Shown: positions 31,936 to 42,288, counted from the first letter of the stretch. The stretch is DNA of 64,000 nucleotides from Xenorhabdus ishibashii (GCF_002632755.1 NZ_NJAK01000001.1:1116001-1180000); one strand, 5' to 3'. The notes: generated by a model not told the origin, from the sequence alone. A program made the numbers and translations.

Positions 31936-33273
31936 TTACTCCTCAATCAGTGCGGTAGATGTCCTGTCCATTAATGGCTTGAACAGATAACTCAACAACG
32001 AACGCGAACCTGTTTTGACGAATACCTCAACCGGCATCCCCGGTTTGATATTCAACCCTGCCAGTTTCTCCATGCCTTCCGGGCTGACTTTCAATCGCAT
32101 CTGATAATAAGGCTCTCTTGTACGCTCATCCACCAAACGGTCAGCCGACACCACCATTACTTTACCCGTGACTTTTGGCGTCCGGTTTTGGTTAAACGCG
32201 GTAAACATCAAATCAACATCTTGCCCTACAGTAACTTTATCAATCAGGTTCACCATTAAACGTGCCTCAACTTCCAGCGCACTCTGGGTTGGCAGGATCT
32301 CCATTAATTTCTCACCAGAAGCCACCACCCCTCCTTGGGTAAACACGCTTAATCCCACCACCGAACCATCCACCGGAGCAATAATAGAAGTATGCGACCG
32401 ATCAAATTGTGCCGTTTCCAGCTTATTTCTCAGCTCATTCGCCAGAACCTGTACATCGGCCAACTGGCTGCGCACTTCACGCTGGTAATCCGCCTGACGC
32501 TGGATAACTCGCTGCTGCGTTTCCTGCCGCTGTTTTTCAAGCTGGCCAATTTTTCCGGTCATTTCCGCGATACTGCCACTTAATTCACTTTGGTTACGCA
32601 GTAATTCCAGATAGCGGTTGCGGGGGAAATAGCCCTCTTCTGTCAGGGGCTGCAAATTCGTCACCTGTTCCTTGAGCGAAACTTGCTGTTGCTGTTTACT
32701 CACCAGAGCTTCCCGCAGCCCCCTGATTTGAAAATGCAGTCCTTCTTCAGCCTGCTGCATTCCCGCCAGATCACTACGCAGCATCTCACGACGTGATAAA
32801 AAGAGCTGTTTTTGCAAGGCCAGAGTCTCGTTAATGCGTGGCTCCGATTGTTGATTCAGTAACATAGGCGGAAAAACAATGGCATCTTGCCCTTGCTGTT
32901 CGGCCAAGAGTCGGGCTTCTGTTGCCAATGTGGTGTAAAGCTGCTGCTTCAGGGAATCAATTTGTGCATTAACCTGCACCTGACTGAGCTGAACCAAAAC
33001 CTGTCCAGCTTTCACTTGCTCCCCTTCTTTCACCTGAATTTGACTGATAATGCCATTAACCGGAGACTGCATCGTTTTACGATTACCATCAACCACGACA
33101 ATACCAGAAGAAGCCACCCCTTTATCGAGCGGCGCAAATGCCGCCCAGATGAAAAATCCCAGAATGCCGATCCCAATAATCAGCCAACCTAGTCGCAGGT
33201 AACGATTTGCATCCAGCGGCAATAATTCCGACACCTCGTTTTGGGCATCCTTTGCGTTAATCTGATAGGACAT
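31936..33273 (-). CDS. prtC: Type I secretion membrane fusion protein, HlyD family
   Basis: 445 residues from the ATG at 33271-33273 (MSYQINAKDAQNEVSELLPL), chosen because GGGAG lies five bases before it; the longer frame starts nine codons earlier. One N-terminal membrane helix (LGWLIIGIGILGFFIWAAFA) is followed by a biotinyl-lipoyl half motif (GIVVVDGNRKTMQSPVNGII), long coiled coils (about residues 100-280), then the second half SIIAPVDGSVVGLSVFTQGG. The C-terminal beta domain ends near KTGSRSLLSYLFKP. It links the ABC protein to the outer-membrane channel; equivalent to PrtE of Dickeya. Confidence 0.93.
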   Translation of the reverse strand: MSYQINAKDAQNEVSELLPLDANRYLRLGWLIIGIGILGFFIWAAFAPLDKGVASSGIVVVDGNRKTMQSPVNGIISQIQVKEGEQVKAGQVLVQLSQVQVNAQIDSLKQQLYTTLATEARLLAEQQGQDAIVFPPMLLNQQSEPRINETLALQKQLFLSRREMLRSDLAGMQQAEEGLHFQIRGLREALVSKQQQQVSLKEQVTNLQPLTEEGYFPRNRYLELLRNQSELSGSIAEMTGKIGQLEKQRQETQQRVIQRQADYQREVRSQLADVQVLANELRNKLETAQFDRSHTSIIAPVDGSVVGLSVFTQGGVVASGEKLMEILPTQSALEVEARLMVNLIDKVTVGQDVDLMFTAFNQNRTPKVTGKVMVVSADRLVDERTREPYYQMRLKVSPEGMEKLAGLNIKPGMPVEVFVKTGSRSLLSYLFKPLMDRTSTALIEE

Positions 33274-33324
33274 CTTTACTCCCAGATAGAAATATCCCAA
33301 GGATTGAAATAGGGCTGAATCATG

Positions 33325-35085
33325 TTACGAGGCACGTTCGACCGCTTTTAACTGTGATTGTGACGAAGACTGAGATTGTGATAGCGCCGCCATCACTTGC
33401 TGGGAAGGGCCAAACATTTTCATTTTCCCCTGTACCAACAGCAAAATTTTGGTTGTTTGTGAGAGCAGTGAAGGTCGGTGTGTGATAACGACCACTGTTT
33501 TACCTTGTTCCCGCAATTGCGCAATCGCATGACTTAAGGCTTTTTCACCAATATCATCCAGATTCGAGTTAGGTTCATCCAACACCACAAGCGAGGGGTT
33601 ACCATACAAGGCACGCGCCAAACCTATTCGTTGTTTTTGTCCTCCGGATAACCCTATACCACCCGCACCGATTACCGTGTCATAGCCCCGCTCAAGATTA
33701 AGCACCAACTCATGAACACCGGCTTTTTTCGCCGCCTCGATGACTTTTTCAGGTTCAACGTCATTAAAGCGTGCAATATTCTCCGCAATCGTACCGCCAA
33801 ACAGTTCAATATCCTGCGGCAGATAACCAATAGATGCCCCTAACTCATCTTTGTTCCATTGGTAGATATCAGCATCATCAAGCCGTACAACACCTTCTTG
33901 CGCCGGCCATACCCCTACCAGCAGGCGAGCCAACGTCGATTTCCCCGACGCACTGGGACCAATCACACCCAACACATCACCGGAGTTCAAGGCTAAATTG
34001 ATATCCTGCAAGACATATTGGTTATTTTTTTGCGAGTTCTGGAGTGCCTGTGTTTTACTCGGTGGCATTGCTGATACTTTTTCCATCAGCAACGCGCCCT
34101 TAGGCGCTGGCAATGACATGCCACTTTTGCGTTCCGGTTGCGCTTTCAGTAACTTATCCAGCCGTTGCCAGGACAAGCGGGCAGCACTCCAGCTTTTCCA
34201 GGCTTGTATCAACTGTTCAATCGGCGATAACGCTCTTCCCATCAAAATGGAACCCGCAATCATCATGCCTGGTGTGATATTCCCTTCAATCGCCAACCAG
34301 CCTCCTAAGCCAAGAATCAACGACTGCAAGGCCATACGGATCGTTTTAGTCAGTGCCGTGATAGCGGCTGAACGTTCACTGGCAATACGCTGAAAATTGA
34401 GAAAACGCTGATGTAAGCCAAACCAACGATGACGCAATGCGGGTAACATACCGAGTGCTTCAATCACTTCGGCATTACGCAAATTGGTACTGGCTAAATT
34501 GGTTGAGCGCAAAGAAAGATTACTGGCTTCTGCCAAAGGTGTTTGAGATAACCACTGGTTCAACACCGCGAGTACAATCAATATGATCGCCCCAAGTAGC
34601 GCCAACAACCCTAAATACGGGCTGAACAGGAAGATGACGCAAAGATAGACAGGAAACCAAGGGGCATCAAAAAAGGCAAACAGGGCATTACCGGTCAGAA
34701 ACTGGCGGATAGTCGCTAGGTCATTCAGCATCTGCCCTGCATCGGTGGAACCATTTTTCAGGTTGGATTCATAGGACGCGGTATAAACCCGTTGGTTCAG
34801 GCACATATCAAACTGACTGCCGATACGGATCACGACCTGACTTCGGATATATTCCAGCCCGCCCATCATGGCGAACATACCCAGTGTGATCAACGTCAGC
34901 ATCAGCAAGGTCATTTCGTTATTGGATGGCAGTACTCGATCATAGACTTGCAGCATATAAATGGAGGGAACCAGCATCAGCAAATTGATGAATGCCGTGA
35001 ATAACCCAATAGTCCAGAAGACCTTGCTGCGTGCACGGATAACCTCCGTGATTTCATTCCCTTGCTGCTTGAGATTACTTATCAT
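33325..35085 (-). CDS. prtB: Type I secretion ABC transporter, PrtD/AprD type
   Basis: 586 residues from the ATG at 35083-35085 (MISNLKQQGNEITEVI), set by an AGGA seven bases upstream; an in-frame TTG eight codons earlier is less likely. About six membrane spans occupy residues 20-300. The nucleotide-binding domain has Walker A GPSASGKSTLARLLVG, signature LSGGQKQRIGLARAL, Walker B LVVLDEPNSNLD and the H-loop in VVVITHRPSLL. There is no N-terminal C39-like peptidase domain, as expected for a metalloprotease exporter. A 106-base stretch inside it (34292-34397) recurs, diverged, beyond the inserted genes at 37265-37370. The 175 bases before it (35086-35259) hold only an imperfect GC hairpin. Confidence 0.94.
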   Translation of the reverse strand: MISNLKQQGNEITEVIRARSKVFWTIGLFTAFINLLMLVPSIYMLQVYDRVLPSNNEMTLLMLTLITLGMFAMMGGLEYIRSQVVIRIGSQFDMCLNQRVYTASYESNLKNGSTDAGQMLNDLATIRQFLTGNALFAFFDAPWFPVYLCVIFLFSPYLGLLALLGAIILIVLAVLNQWLSQTPLAEASNLSLRSTNLASTNLRNAEVIEALGMLPALRHRWFGLHQRFLNFQRIASERSAAITALTKTIRMALQSLILGLGGWLAIEGNITPGMMIAGSILMGRALSPIEQLIQAWKSWSAARLSWQRLDKLLKAQPERKSGMSLPAPKGALLMEKVSAMPPSKTQALQNSQKNNQYVLQDINLALNSGDVLGVIGPSASGKSTLARLLVGVWPAQEGVVRLDDADIYQWNKDELGASIGYLPQDIELFGGTIAENIARFNDVEPEKVIEAAKKAGVHELVLNLERGYDTVIGAGGIGLSGGQKQRIGLARALYGNPSLVVLDEPNSNLDDIGEKALSHAIAQLREQGKTVVVITHRPSLLSQTTKILLLVQGKMKMFGPSQQVMAALSQSQSSSQSQLKAVERAS

Positions 35086-35259
35086 TCTTTTTTCCTGCTT
35101 AAAAAGCAATCAATTATAATTAACAACAAAAACAGCAATAATTAATTTTTAACTCGGCTGTTTATTCATCATACGGCGGCTATCATCTCCTTCTTTGGCC
35201 ACCGTATTTTTAGATGATTTTCATGAAATCAAATTACGCTATTTATTTCATGTCGAAAT

Positions 35260-35844
35260 TTATTTTCCTGATTTTTTTAATTTAACGACATCATTCCAAT
35301 TGTTAATAAGATACGTGCATTCATTACACCCAATTTGACTTGCTTTCTTATAATACATCTTCGCTTTATTAAAGTTTTGTTTTACGCCTGTTCCATTCAA
35401 ATAATTAGTCCCAATAGCGTTGTAACCTTCAAAATAGCCACTTTCTCCAGCCTGTTCAAAAAGAGCACGTGCTTCAGCGAATTTATTTTCTTCTTCAAGA
35501 ATAAATCCTAAATTAACCATAGACTCTAGCTTATATTTATCATTTCTGGAAATAGATAAAAGATATCTTTCACTGGCTTCCTGATGATTACCTACAGTGT
35601 TTTGTATTACGGCAAGCATCCAATTTGCTTCGGGATCTCCAGCATTTGCTTTATTTACCAACTCAAAATATTCACTTTCATTTTTAGGCATTGGGATAGG
35701 TAATGCTGATAAAAAATCATCCGGATAATTAAATATAGCCGATGGAATGTTATGCTTGATCATGTTTGAACTCTGCGCCATAAAAGATAAAAATAATATG
35801 GAATAAATGAAATTCTTTTTATTTTTAAAAAATAAACCAATCAT
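35260..35844 (-). CDS. Exported Sel1/TPR-like repeat protein, candidate immunity partner
   Basis: 194 residues. The ATG overlaps the stop of the upstream gene by four bases (ATGA), with GAGG seven bases before it, so the two are translationally coupled. The N-terminus KNKKNFIYSILFLSFMAQSS is a signal peptide or anchor, so the rest is probably periplasmic. Two or three helical repeats follow: ANWMLAVIQNTVGNHQEASE, MVNLGFILEEENKFAEARAL and a clear Sel1 unit GYNAIGTNYLNGTGVKQNFN. Cys residues near the end (GCNECTY) could form a disulfide. Sel1 proteins are known immunity proteins for some secreted effectors, for example those next to PldB in Pseudomonas aeruginosa. The immunity role here is inferred from pairing only. 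Confidence 0.8.
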   Translation of the reverse strand: MIGLFFKNKKNFIYSILFLSFMAQSSNMIKHNIPSAIFNYPDDFLSALPIPMPKNESEYFELVNKANAGDPEANWMLAVIQNTVGNHQEASERYLLSISRNDKYKLESMVNLGFILEEENKFAEARALFEQAGESGYFEGYNAIGTNYLNGTGVKQNFNKAKMYYKKASQIGCNECTYLINNWNDVVKLKKSGK

Positions 35845-37169
35845 AATATAGCCTCGCTAAAAGTATCATTTACTCCTACTATGTCAATGTGAGAGGTAAC
35901 TGATTCAATTATCTTATTTTTATCCACTGCAAAATACACATCAACTATCTTAGTCACATTTCCATTATCCCAGTTCACGGTGCTTTCCAATTCATGGACG
36001 TTACCGTTAATATCTTTGAATCCATTTTCCTTATGCACAAGATTGATAGAAGAAATCCCTGATTCACTTAATTTATGTAACTCTCCGCTGTCAGTTATCG
36101 CATCACGATTAGCATCAATCCATAACTCTAATGAGTTCCACAGGCTATCATTTTGATCAAAAATACCATCATTATTATCATCGAGATCGGCTAATGCCGC
36201 GAATCCATGATCTGCTTTGGTGCCATTTTTTAAGATCGAGTTATTCCCAAACAGTTCATTTCCATTGTTTATTTTCCCATCTCTGTTTTTATCCCATACT
36301 AAAAATGCACTGTTTGACTCTATCCATCCTGAGCTTTCAATAATTCCGTTATTATCGTGATCAAAAAAGAGGTTACCGTTTTCTGCTATAGTCGTAATAC
36401 CACCACCAGTGAGATCAATAACAAGTGGGGTTTCTTTGTTTTCAAATTCATTAATGTGTTGTTCAATAATCTCTTTCACTTGATTTAAATCTAAATCTAA
36501 AAGATGTATTATCCCATCTGGAGTTAATCCTTGTAATGGTTGAATATAATCTAAATAATGTACATCATTATCTACCTCTGTGACTGCTAAAATAGAGTTT
36601 ACAAAATCTATACAATTATTGGTAAGGAGATTATAATTTTTTTTGAAACCTGAAGATTTCGCCCAGTTATTATCAAAATTACCATTTTTCAATTCAGAAA
36701 TGTATCTCTCTATATTACCAACAACATTCTCTGAATATAATGGATATGTGACACTGACAACCTTTGATGCATCGTATGCCGTAGAGTCTCTAAATGTTAG
36801 GTTATCAACTCCTCCGACTCTTTTGTCAACACCTAGACCCCATCCGATAGATTCTCCCTGAAATTCAACCCATGCATGTCCAAAACGAGATTCGCTAACT
36901 TTACCTGCTTCATTCGTATATTTCGTCCCTGATGGAGCTATTTTTATTGTTATACCACTACGGTATGGCAATAAGTCGGCGTCAGTTCTGTTATGATATG
37001 TGCCTGGAGACATTCCACGCATGACGTCGTAGGCTCCAATAAATCCATATGAGTGTCCAGATGGTATTGGTGACATAGGTCCAGATGGTATCGATGTCGG
37101 TGACCAAGGCTTAGTTGTTATAGGTGACATAGGCCCAGATGGCGTAAATTGAAATGGAAAAACTGGCAT
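35841..37169 (-). CDS. Putative type I secreted papain-like (NlpC/P60 or LRAT-like) enzyme with Ca-binding repeats
   Basis: 442 residues, ribosome site AAGGA seven bases before ATG. Parts in order: a Pro-rich N-terminus with PSGPMSPI-type repeats (10-38); a predicted permuted papain-like domain (about 70-215) with SRFGHAWVEFQG (His98) and TNNCIDFVNSIL (Cys186), where His precedes Cys as in YaeF/YiiX and LRAT enzymes; a calcium-binding module (255-380) with FFDHDNNGIIESSGW, VWDKNRDGKINNGNELFGN and WIDANRDAITDSGELHKL, a pattern common in large type I secreted proteins; and a C-terminus ending NDTFSEAIL, resembling the acidic-plus-hydrophobic secretion signal of serralysins. No Sec signal is seen. 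Likely a cargo of PrtB-C-D acting on peptidoglycan, peptide or lipid amides. The substrate is unknown. Confidence 0.82.
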   Translation of the reverse strand: MPVFPFQFTPSGPMSPITTKPWSPTSIPSGPMSPIPSGHSYGFIGAYDVMRGMSPGTYHNRTDADLLPYRSGITIKIAPSGTKYTNEAGKVSESRFGHAWVEFQGESIGWGLGVDKRVGGVDNLTFRDSTAYDASKVVSVTYPLYSENVVGNIERYISELKNGNFDNNWAKSSGFKKNYNLLTNNCIDFVNSILAVTEVDNDVHYLDYIQPLQGLTPDGIIHLLDLDLNQVKEIIEQHINEFENKETPLVIDLTGGGITTIAENGNLFFDHDNNGIIESSGWIESNSAFLVWDKNRDGKINNGNELFGNNSILKNGTKADHGFAALADLDDNNDGIFDQNDSLWNSLELWIDANRDAITDSGELHKLSESGISSINLVHKENGFKDINGNVHELESTVNWDNGNVTKIVDVYFAVDKNKIIESVTSHIDIVGVNDTFSEAIL

Positions 37170-37226
37170 AACTGTTTCCTTATTGAAAGTTAAAGAAATC
37201 TCATCTCACCCTGAGGGAATGCTAAT

Positions 37227-37245
37227 GATAATAGAAATCATTTTC
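37227..37245 (-). promoter_or_regulatory. Candidate Fur box upstream of the papain-like gene
   Basis: GAAAATGATTTCTATTATC on the minus strand matches 14 of 19 positions of the Fur consensus GATAATGATAATCATTATC. A TTGAAA and a TAGCAT spaced 17 bases apart flank it as possible -35 and -10 elements, about 60 bases before the start codon. Iron control would suit a host-associated toxin. The match is by eye in AT-rich DNA and could be chance. Confidence 0.45.
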
Positions 37246-37264
37246 AATAAAAATATTGATAATT

Positions 37265-37370
37265 GCCAACCAGCCACCTAAGCCAAGGATCAACGACTGC
37301 AAGGCCATACGTATAATTTTGGTCAACACCGTGATAGCGGCTGATCGTTCACTGGCAATACGCTGAAAAT
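37265..37370 (-). pseudogene. Diverged relic of an internal piece of prtB
   Basis: This 106-base stretch aligns without gaps to 34292-34397 inside prtB, with 96 of 106 bases identical by my count. In the prtB frame it would read [20 protein letters not shown] and on through LGGWLA. It ends abruptly on both sides: at 37370/37371 it joins the 3' end of inh, and before 37265 it runs into AT-rich DNA leading to the papain-like gene. It is on the same strand as prtB. It is the scar of a duplication or of recombination with a second transporter gene. Confidence 0.88.
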
Positions 37371-37768
37371 GGGGAGAATGTCATGACCAGTTCCCTGCCA
37401 TCAACAAAGTAAGCAATCCACTGTTCTGACTCATGACTAAAAAAAGCCACACTATTGCCATCATCATCAGTCAATGTGATGCCATCTGGAGATGGATACC
37501 ATCCTTCAACAGGCTGCCCAATCAACTCAGTCACACACGCATTACCTTTTAAAGCCCAAATTGAGCCTTCGGGTAAACGGACATCGGTCAATTCAATACT
37601 GCACAGCTTATTTCCATCGGAGAGTTGCCATAATCCTTTCAACTCACCTGCGGTTGGAAGCCTCAAACTACTCGCCATACATCCTCCTGCCAAAAAAAGA
37701 GAGAAAATTATCGATAAGAGCAATTTCGATCTATAAAACCGACAGCCACAAAGCAAGAAATCCACCAT
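37349..37768 (-). CDS. inh: Serralysin inhibitor Inh, with a rearranged C-terminus
   Basis: 139 residues from the ATG at 37766-37768, which has AAAGG five bases upstream; a GTG two codons earlier is possible. A signal peptide ([17 protein letters not shown]) precedes [20 protein letters not shown], the N-terminal trunk that enters the protease active site in this family. Cys residues in LCSIEL and NACVTEL form the conserved disulfide. The barrel ends [14 protein letters not shown] and DGRELVMTF. The last six codons and the TGA lie inside the prtB relic, so the tail SPFSAYCQ is probably not native. It protects the periplasm from prematurely active PrtA. It follows prtA. Confidence 0.92.
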   Translation of the reverse strand: MVDFLLCGCRFYRSKLLLSIIFSLFLAGGCMASSLRLPTAGELKGLWQLSDGNKLCSIELTDVRLPEGSIWALKGNACVTELIGQPVEGWYPSPDGITLTDDDGNSVAFFSHESEQWIAYFVDGRELVMTFSPFSAYCQ

Positions 37769-37791
37769 TTCCACCTTTCCATCATGTCCAT

Positions 37792-37827
37792 AATATTGCC
37801 GTATCCTGAGGGGAACACGGCAATATT
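37792..37827 (-). terminator. Perfect hairpin between prtA and inh
   Basis: AATATTGCCGT pairs perfectly with ACGGCAATATT over 11 bp around a 14-base loop, 21 bases past the prtA stop and about 24 before inh. There is no U-run after it, so it may partly stop transcription or protect the prtA message end, giving more protease than inhibitor. Confidence 0.65.
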
Positions 37828-37848
37828 CTATTAATGTGATGACATCAA

Positions 37849-39794
<1,946 letters not shown>

Positions 39795-39813
39795 TGCTGC
39801 CAACAAGGCAGCA
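39795..39813 (-). terminator. Hairpin after rlmM
   Basis: TGCTGCC and GGCAGCA form a 7-bp stem with a five-base loop, 23 bases past the rlmM stop, followed on the minus strand by CTATTTATCGTTTTATCG. It fits a modest intrinsic terminator. Confidence 0.6.
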
Positions 39814-39835
39814 TATTTAACGATAAAGGATTGTA

Positions 39836-40933
39836 TCAATAATCCCGATCAGTTGCATACAGGGACCAAATACGACGAACGTGTACGGTAATCTCTTCAC
39901 GATCGTGATACAGGTGTTTCGCCTGAATCTGCGCATTCACACCATTTTCTCGCAATTGCTGTTCTATTTTCTGCAATAGATGAGCGACTTCCTCATAACG
40001 CTTTTTCATCGGCAACTTAAGATTGAAGATCGCCTCACGGCACCAGCTTTTTACCAGCCAATCCGTCATCAATTGGGCCACTTTGGCAGGTTTTTCAACC
40101 ATATCACAAACCAGCCAATAAATGTTTTTCACTGGCGGCTCAAACTTAAAGCCATCCACACGATGATGTTTTACTTGACCTGTTTCCATCAAGCTATCAG
40201 CCATCGGGCCATTATCTACCGAATGAACCATCATGCTGCGTTTTACAAGCTGGTAAGTCCATCCTCCCGGACAAGCACCGAGATCCACGGCATGCAGGCC
40301 GCTACCCAAACGCTCTTCCCATTCGTCATAAGGAATGAATATATGAAAGGCTTCTTCCAGTTTCAGCGTTGAACGGCTCGGTGCATCAGAGGGGAATTTC
40401 AGGCGAGGAATACCCATATAAAAACGAGAGTTATTATTGCTGTAGGAATACCCGACATAACAACAGCCCGGAGCGATAAAAAAGACATGAATCACTGGGC
40501 GGCTGTTATTTTCCTTTGCCAGCAACAGTTTTTCCTGACGCATCGCATTACGCAATGGCACCGTAAACTTACGGCAAAATTTCATTAACTCTTTGCTTTC
40601 ATTGGTATCCGGCACTTCGACACGCAGATCACCCGCCCTCTCAATCACGCCGAACAACATGCCAACAATCGGGGTAATGCGATCTTCCTGTGGCAAATCT
40701 TTTAGCAATTCGCCCACAACTAACATTTGACGAGCAAAAATCAACTCCCCAAACGGTATTTCACGGATCAGGCGATCCGCATCATCTGGCTGATAACACT
40801 CAAACAGTACATATCCACTGTTCTCTTTCACGCGGGCGAAACCGTAAATTTCTTTTTTACCCGCCTTATCGGTAATCTCTGCCGCACACTCTTTTTCAAA
40901 ACCTGGGCGGCAATATAAAGCAACTTTATTCAT
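39836..40933 (-). CDS. rlmM: 23S rRNA 2'-O-ribose C2498 methyltransferase
   Basis: 365 residues (E. coli 366). RlmM uses SAM to methylate the ribose of C2498 in 23S rRNA. An N-terminal THUMP domain (about residues 1-165) precedes a Rossmann-type methyltransferase domain with the SAM loop [14 protein letters not shown] and the catalytic set of Lys and Asp residues ([20 protein letters not shown]). Its start overlaps the 3' end of the YgdD-like gene by eight bases, which supports co-transcription. Confidence 0.96.
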   Translation of the reverse strand: MNKVALYCRPGFEKECAAEITDKAGKKEIYGFARVKENSGYVLFECYQPDDADRLIREIPFGELIFARQMLVVGELLKDLPQEDRITPIVGMLFGVIERAGDLRVEVPDTNESKELMKFCRKFTVPLRNAMRQEKLLLAKENNSRPVIHVFFIAPGCCYVGYSYSNNNSRFYMGIPRLKFPSDAPSRSTLKLEEAFHIFIPYDEWEERLGSGLHAVDLGACPGGWTYQLVKRSMMVHSVDNGPMADSLMETGQVKHHRVDGFKFEPPVKNIYWLVCDMVEKPAKVAQLMTDWLVKSWCREAIFNLKLPMKKRYEEVAHLLQKIEQQLRENGVNAQIQAKHLYHDREEITVHVRRIWSLYATDRDY

Positions 40934-41321
40934 GGCTAAGCGCCGATTTCCTTAGACGCAGAGCGCCAATTAATACACATAACCAACCAATGAGAAAACT
41001 GAACCCACCGATTGGTGTCAAATAAACCAGAAATTTTAGCGGTAAAAAGGCCAGACAATAAAGGCTGCCGCTAAACAGCACAATTCCCGCCGTGAAAAAA
41101 ATCCCACTCCAGCCAAACGGTACTACAGGCTGGCGCATCAACAAAACTGCCAGAACCATCATTGCGAGGGTATGCAGCCCTTGGTATTGCAGGCCGGTAT
41201 GGATCCATTCCATCTGACGTGGTGTCAGGATAGGTGCCAACATATGTGCTCCCATCGCGCCCAATGCCACGTAGAAAAAACCACTGATCCCAACAAAAAT
41301 AAGCATGGCTCGACTGTTCAT
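40926..41321 (-). CDS. ygdD: DUF423 family inner membrane protein (YgdD)
   Basis: 131 residues from the ATG at 41319-41321; AGGAG lies seven bases before it, and the GTG one codon earlier is too close. Four hydrophobic membrane segments are seen ([63 protein letters not shown]). The function of the DUF423 family is unknown. The order gcvA-ygdD-rlmM is as in E. coli. Confidence 0.92.
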   Translation of the reverse strand: MNSRAMLIFVGISGFFYVALGAMGAHMLAPILTPRQMEWIHTGLQYQGLHTLAMMVLAVLLMRQPVVPFGWSGIFFTAGIVLFSGSLYCLAFLPLKFLVYLTPIGGFSFLIGWLCVLIGALRLRKSALSHE

Positions 41322-41364
41322 CACACAGCTCCTGTTTCTGTTTGTCAGCTATTAGGTATAACTA

Positions 41365-42288
41365 TTAAGTGTGTTGGGTAATAAATCCTAACCTTTCTTG
41401 CTCAACCGCAGCTTGGGTTAGTATCCATTTGCGGAAAGCCGCGATCTTGCCCAATTCTGCCTGATTATCGTGGCAAACCAAATAAAATGCATTCTTGCTG
41501 ACCAAAACATCATTAAATGGACAGACAAGACGCCCCGCATCAATTTCATTTTGTGCCATAACATTATTAGCTAACGCAACACCTTGACCATGTACAGCCG
41601 CCTGGATCACCATCGCACTGTGGCTGAATATTGGTCCCTGCTGGACATTAATTTGTTGCTGCATATCAAGCTGGCGAACATAGGCTTGCCAATCCCGTCT
41701 GGATGAATCATGCAACAAAGTATGATTAGCGAGATCTTCAGGAGTTCTCAATGGGCGATCTCCCGTCAGTAACGCAGGAGAACAGACAGGTAGTAAATAT
41801 TCAGGATAAAGGCGATCGGTTCGCAACCCCGGCCAGTTGCCTCTGCCATAAAAAATAGCGATATCGACATCATCAGCCAGTTTATCTTCTTCCCGATCTA
41901 TTGCCTGAATGCGAACATCAATCCCCGGAAAACTCTGATTGAAACCTGACAGCCGAGGCACTAACCACTGGATCGCAAAACTGGGGGATAAACTCACCGT
42001 TAACGCTCCCTTGGCACTACGGGCTTGAAGTTTGCGGGTCGCGTCATTGATGGCGGTAAAAATTTCCTTAATATCGAGATAGTAACTCTGGCCATCTTCC
42101 GTCAACAATATCGAGCGGTTACGGCGACGAAAAAGCTTTAATCCCAGAAAATCTTCCAGACTTTTCATTTGATGACTAACAGCGGCCTGAGTCACAAATA
42201 ATTCTTCTGCCGCTTTAGTAAAACTTAAATGACGGGCCGCAGCATCAAAAACGCGTAACGCATTGAGTGGAGGTAAACGTTTAGACAT
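41365..42288 (-). CDS. gcvA: Glycine cleavage system transcriptional activator GcvA (LysR family)
   Basis: 307 residues from the ATG at 42286-42288 (MSKRLPPLNALRVFDAAARH), two codons inside the longest frame; an AAGAA lies at the right distance. The N-terminal winged helix-turn-helix (FTKAAEELFVTQAAVSHQMK) and the LysR effector domain match E. coli GcvA closely. GcvA controls gcvTHP and the divergent small RNA GcvB in response to glycine and purines. Its target region is the gap to gcvB. Confidence 0.97.
   Translation of the reverse strand: MSKRLPPLNALRVFDAAARHLSFTKAAEELFVTQAAVSHQMKSLEDFLGLKLFRRRNRSILLTEDGQSYYLDIKEIFTAINDATRKLQARSAKGALTVSLSPSFAIQWLVPRLSGFNQSFPGIDVRIQAIDREEDKLADDVDIAIFYGRGNWPGLRTDRLYPEYLLPVCSPALLTGDRPLRTPEDLANHTLLHDSSRRDWQAYVRQLDMQQQINVQQGPIFSHSAMVIQAAVHGQGVALANNVMAQNEIDAGRLVCPFNDVLVSKNAFYLVCHDNQAELGKIAAFRKWILTQAAVEQERLGFITQHT

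Noticed and set aside
35160..35205. Imperfect GC hairpin between the Sel1 gene and prtB as a terminator
   Set aside because: Stem has mismatches and no T-run on the minus strand; termination here would also cut off the exporter genes, so it is not claimed.
37660..37700. Inh as a lipoprotein because of the LAGGC sequence
   Set aside because: The lipobox is imperfect, and Inh proteins are soluble periplasmic with cleavage just before SSLRLP; normal signal peptidase cleavage fits.
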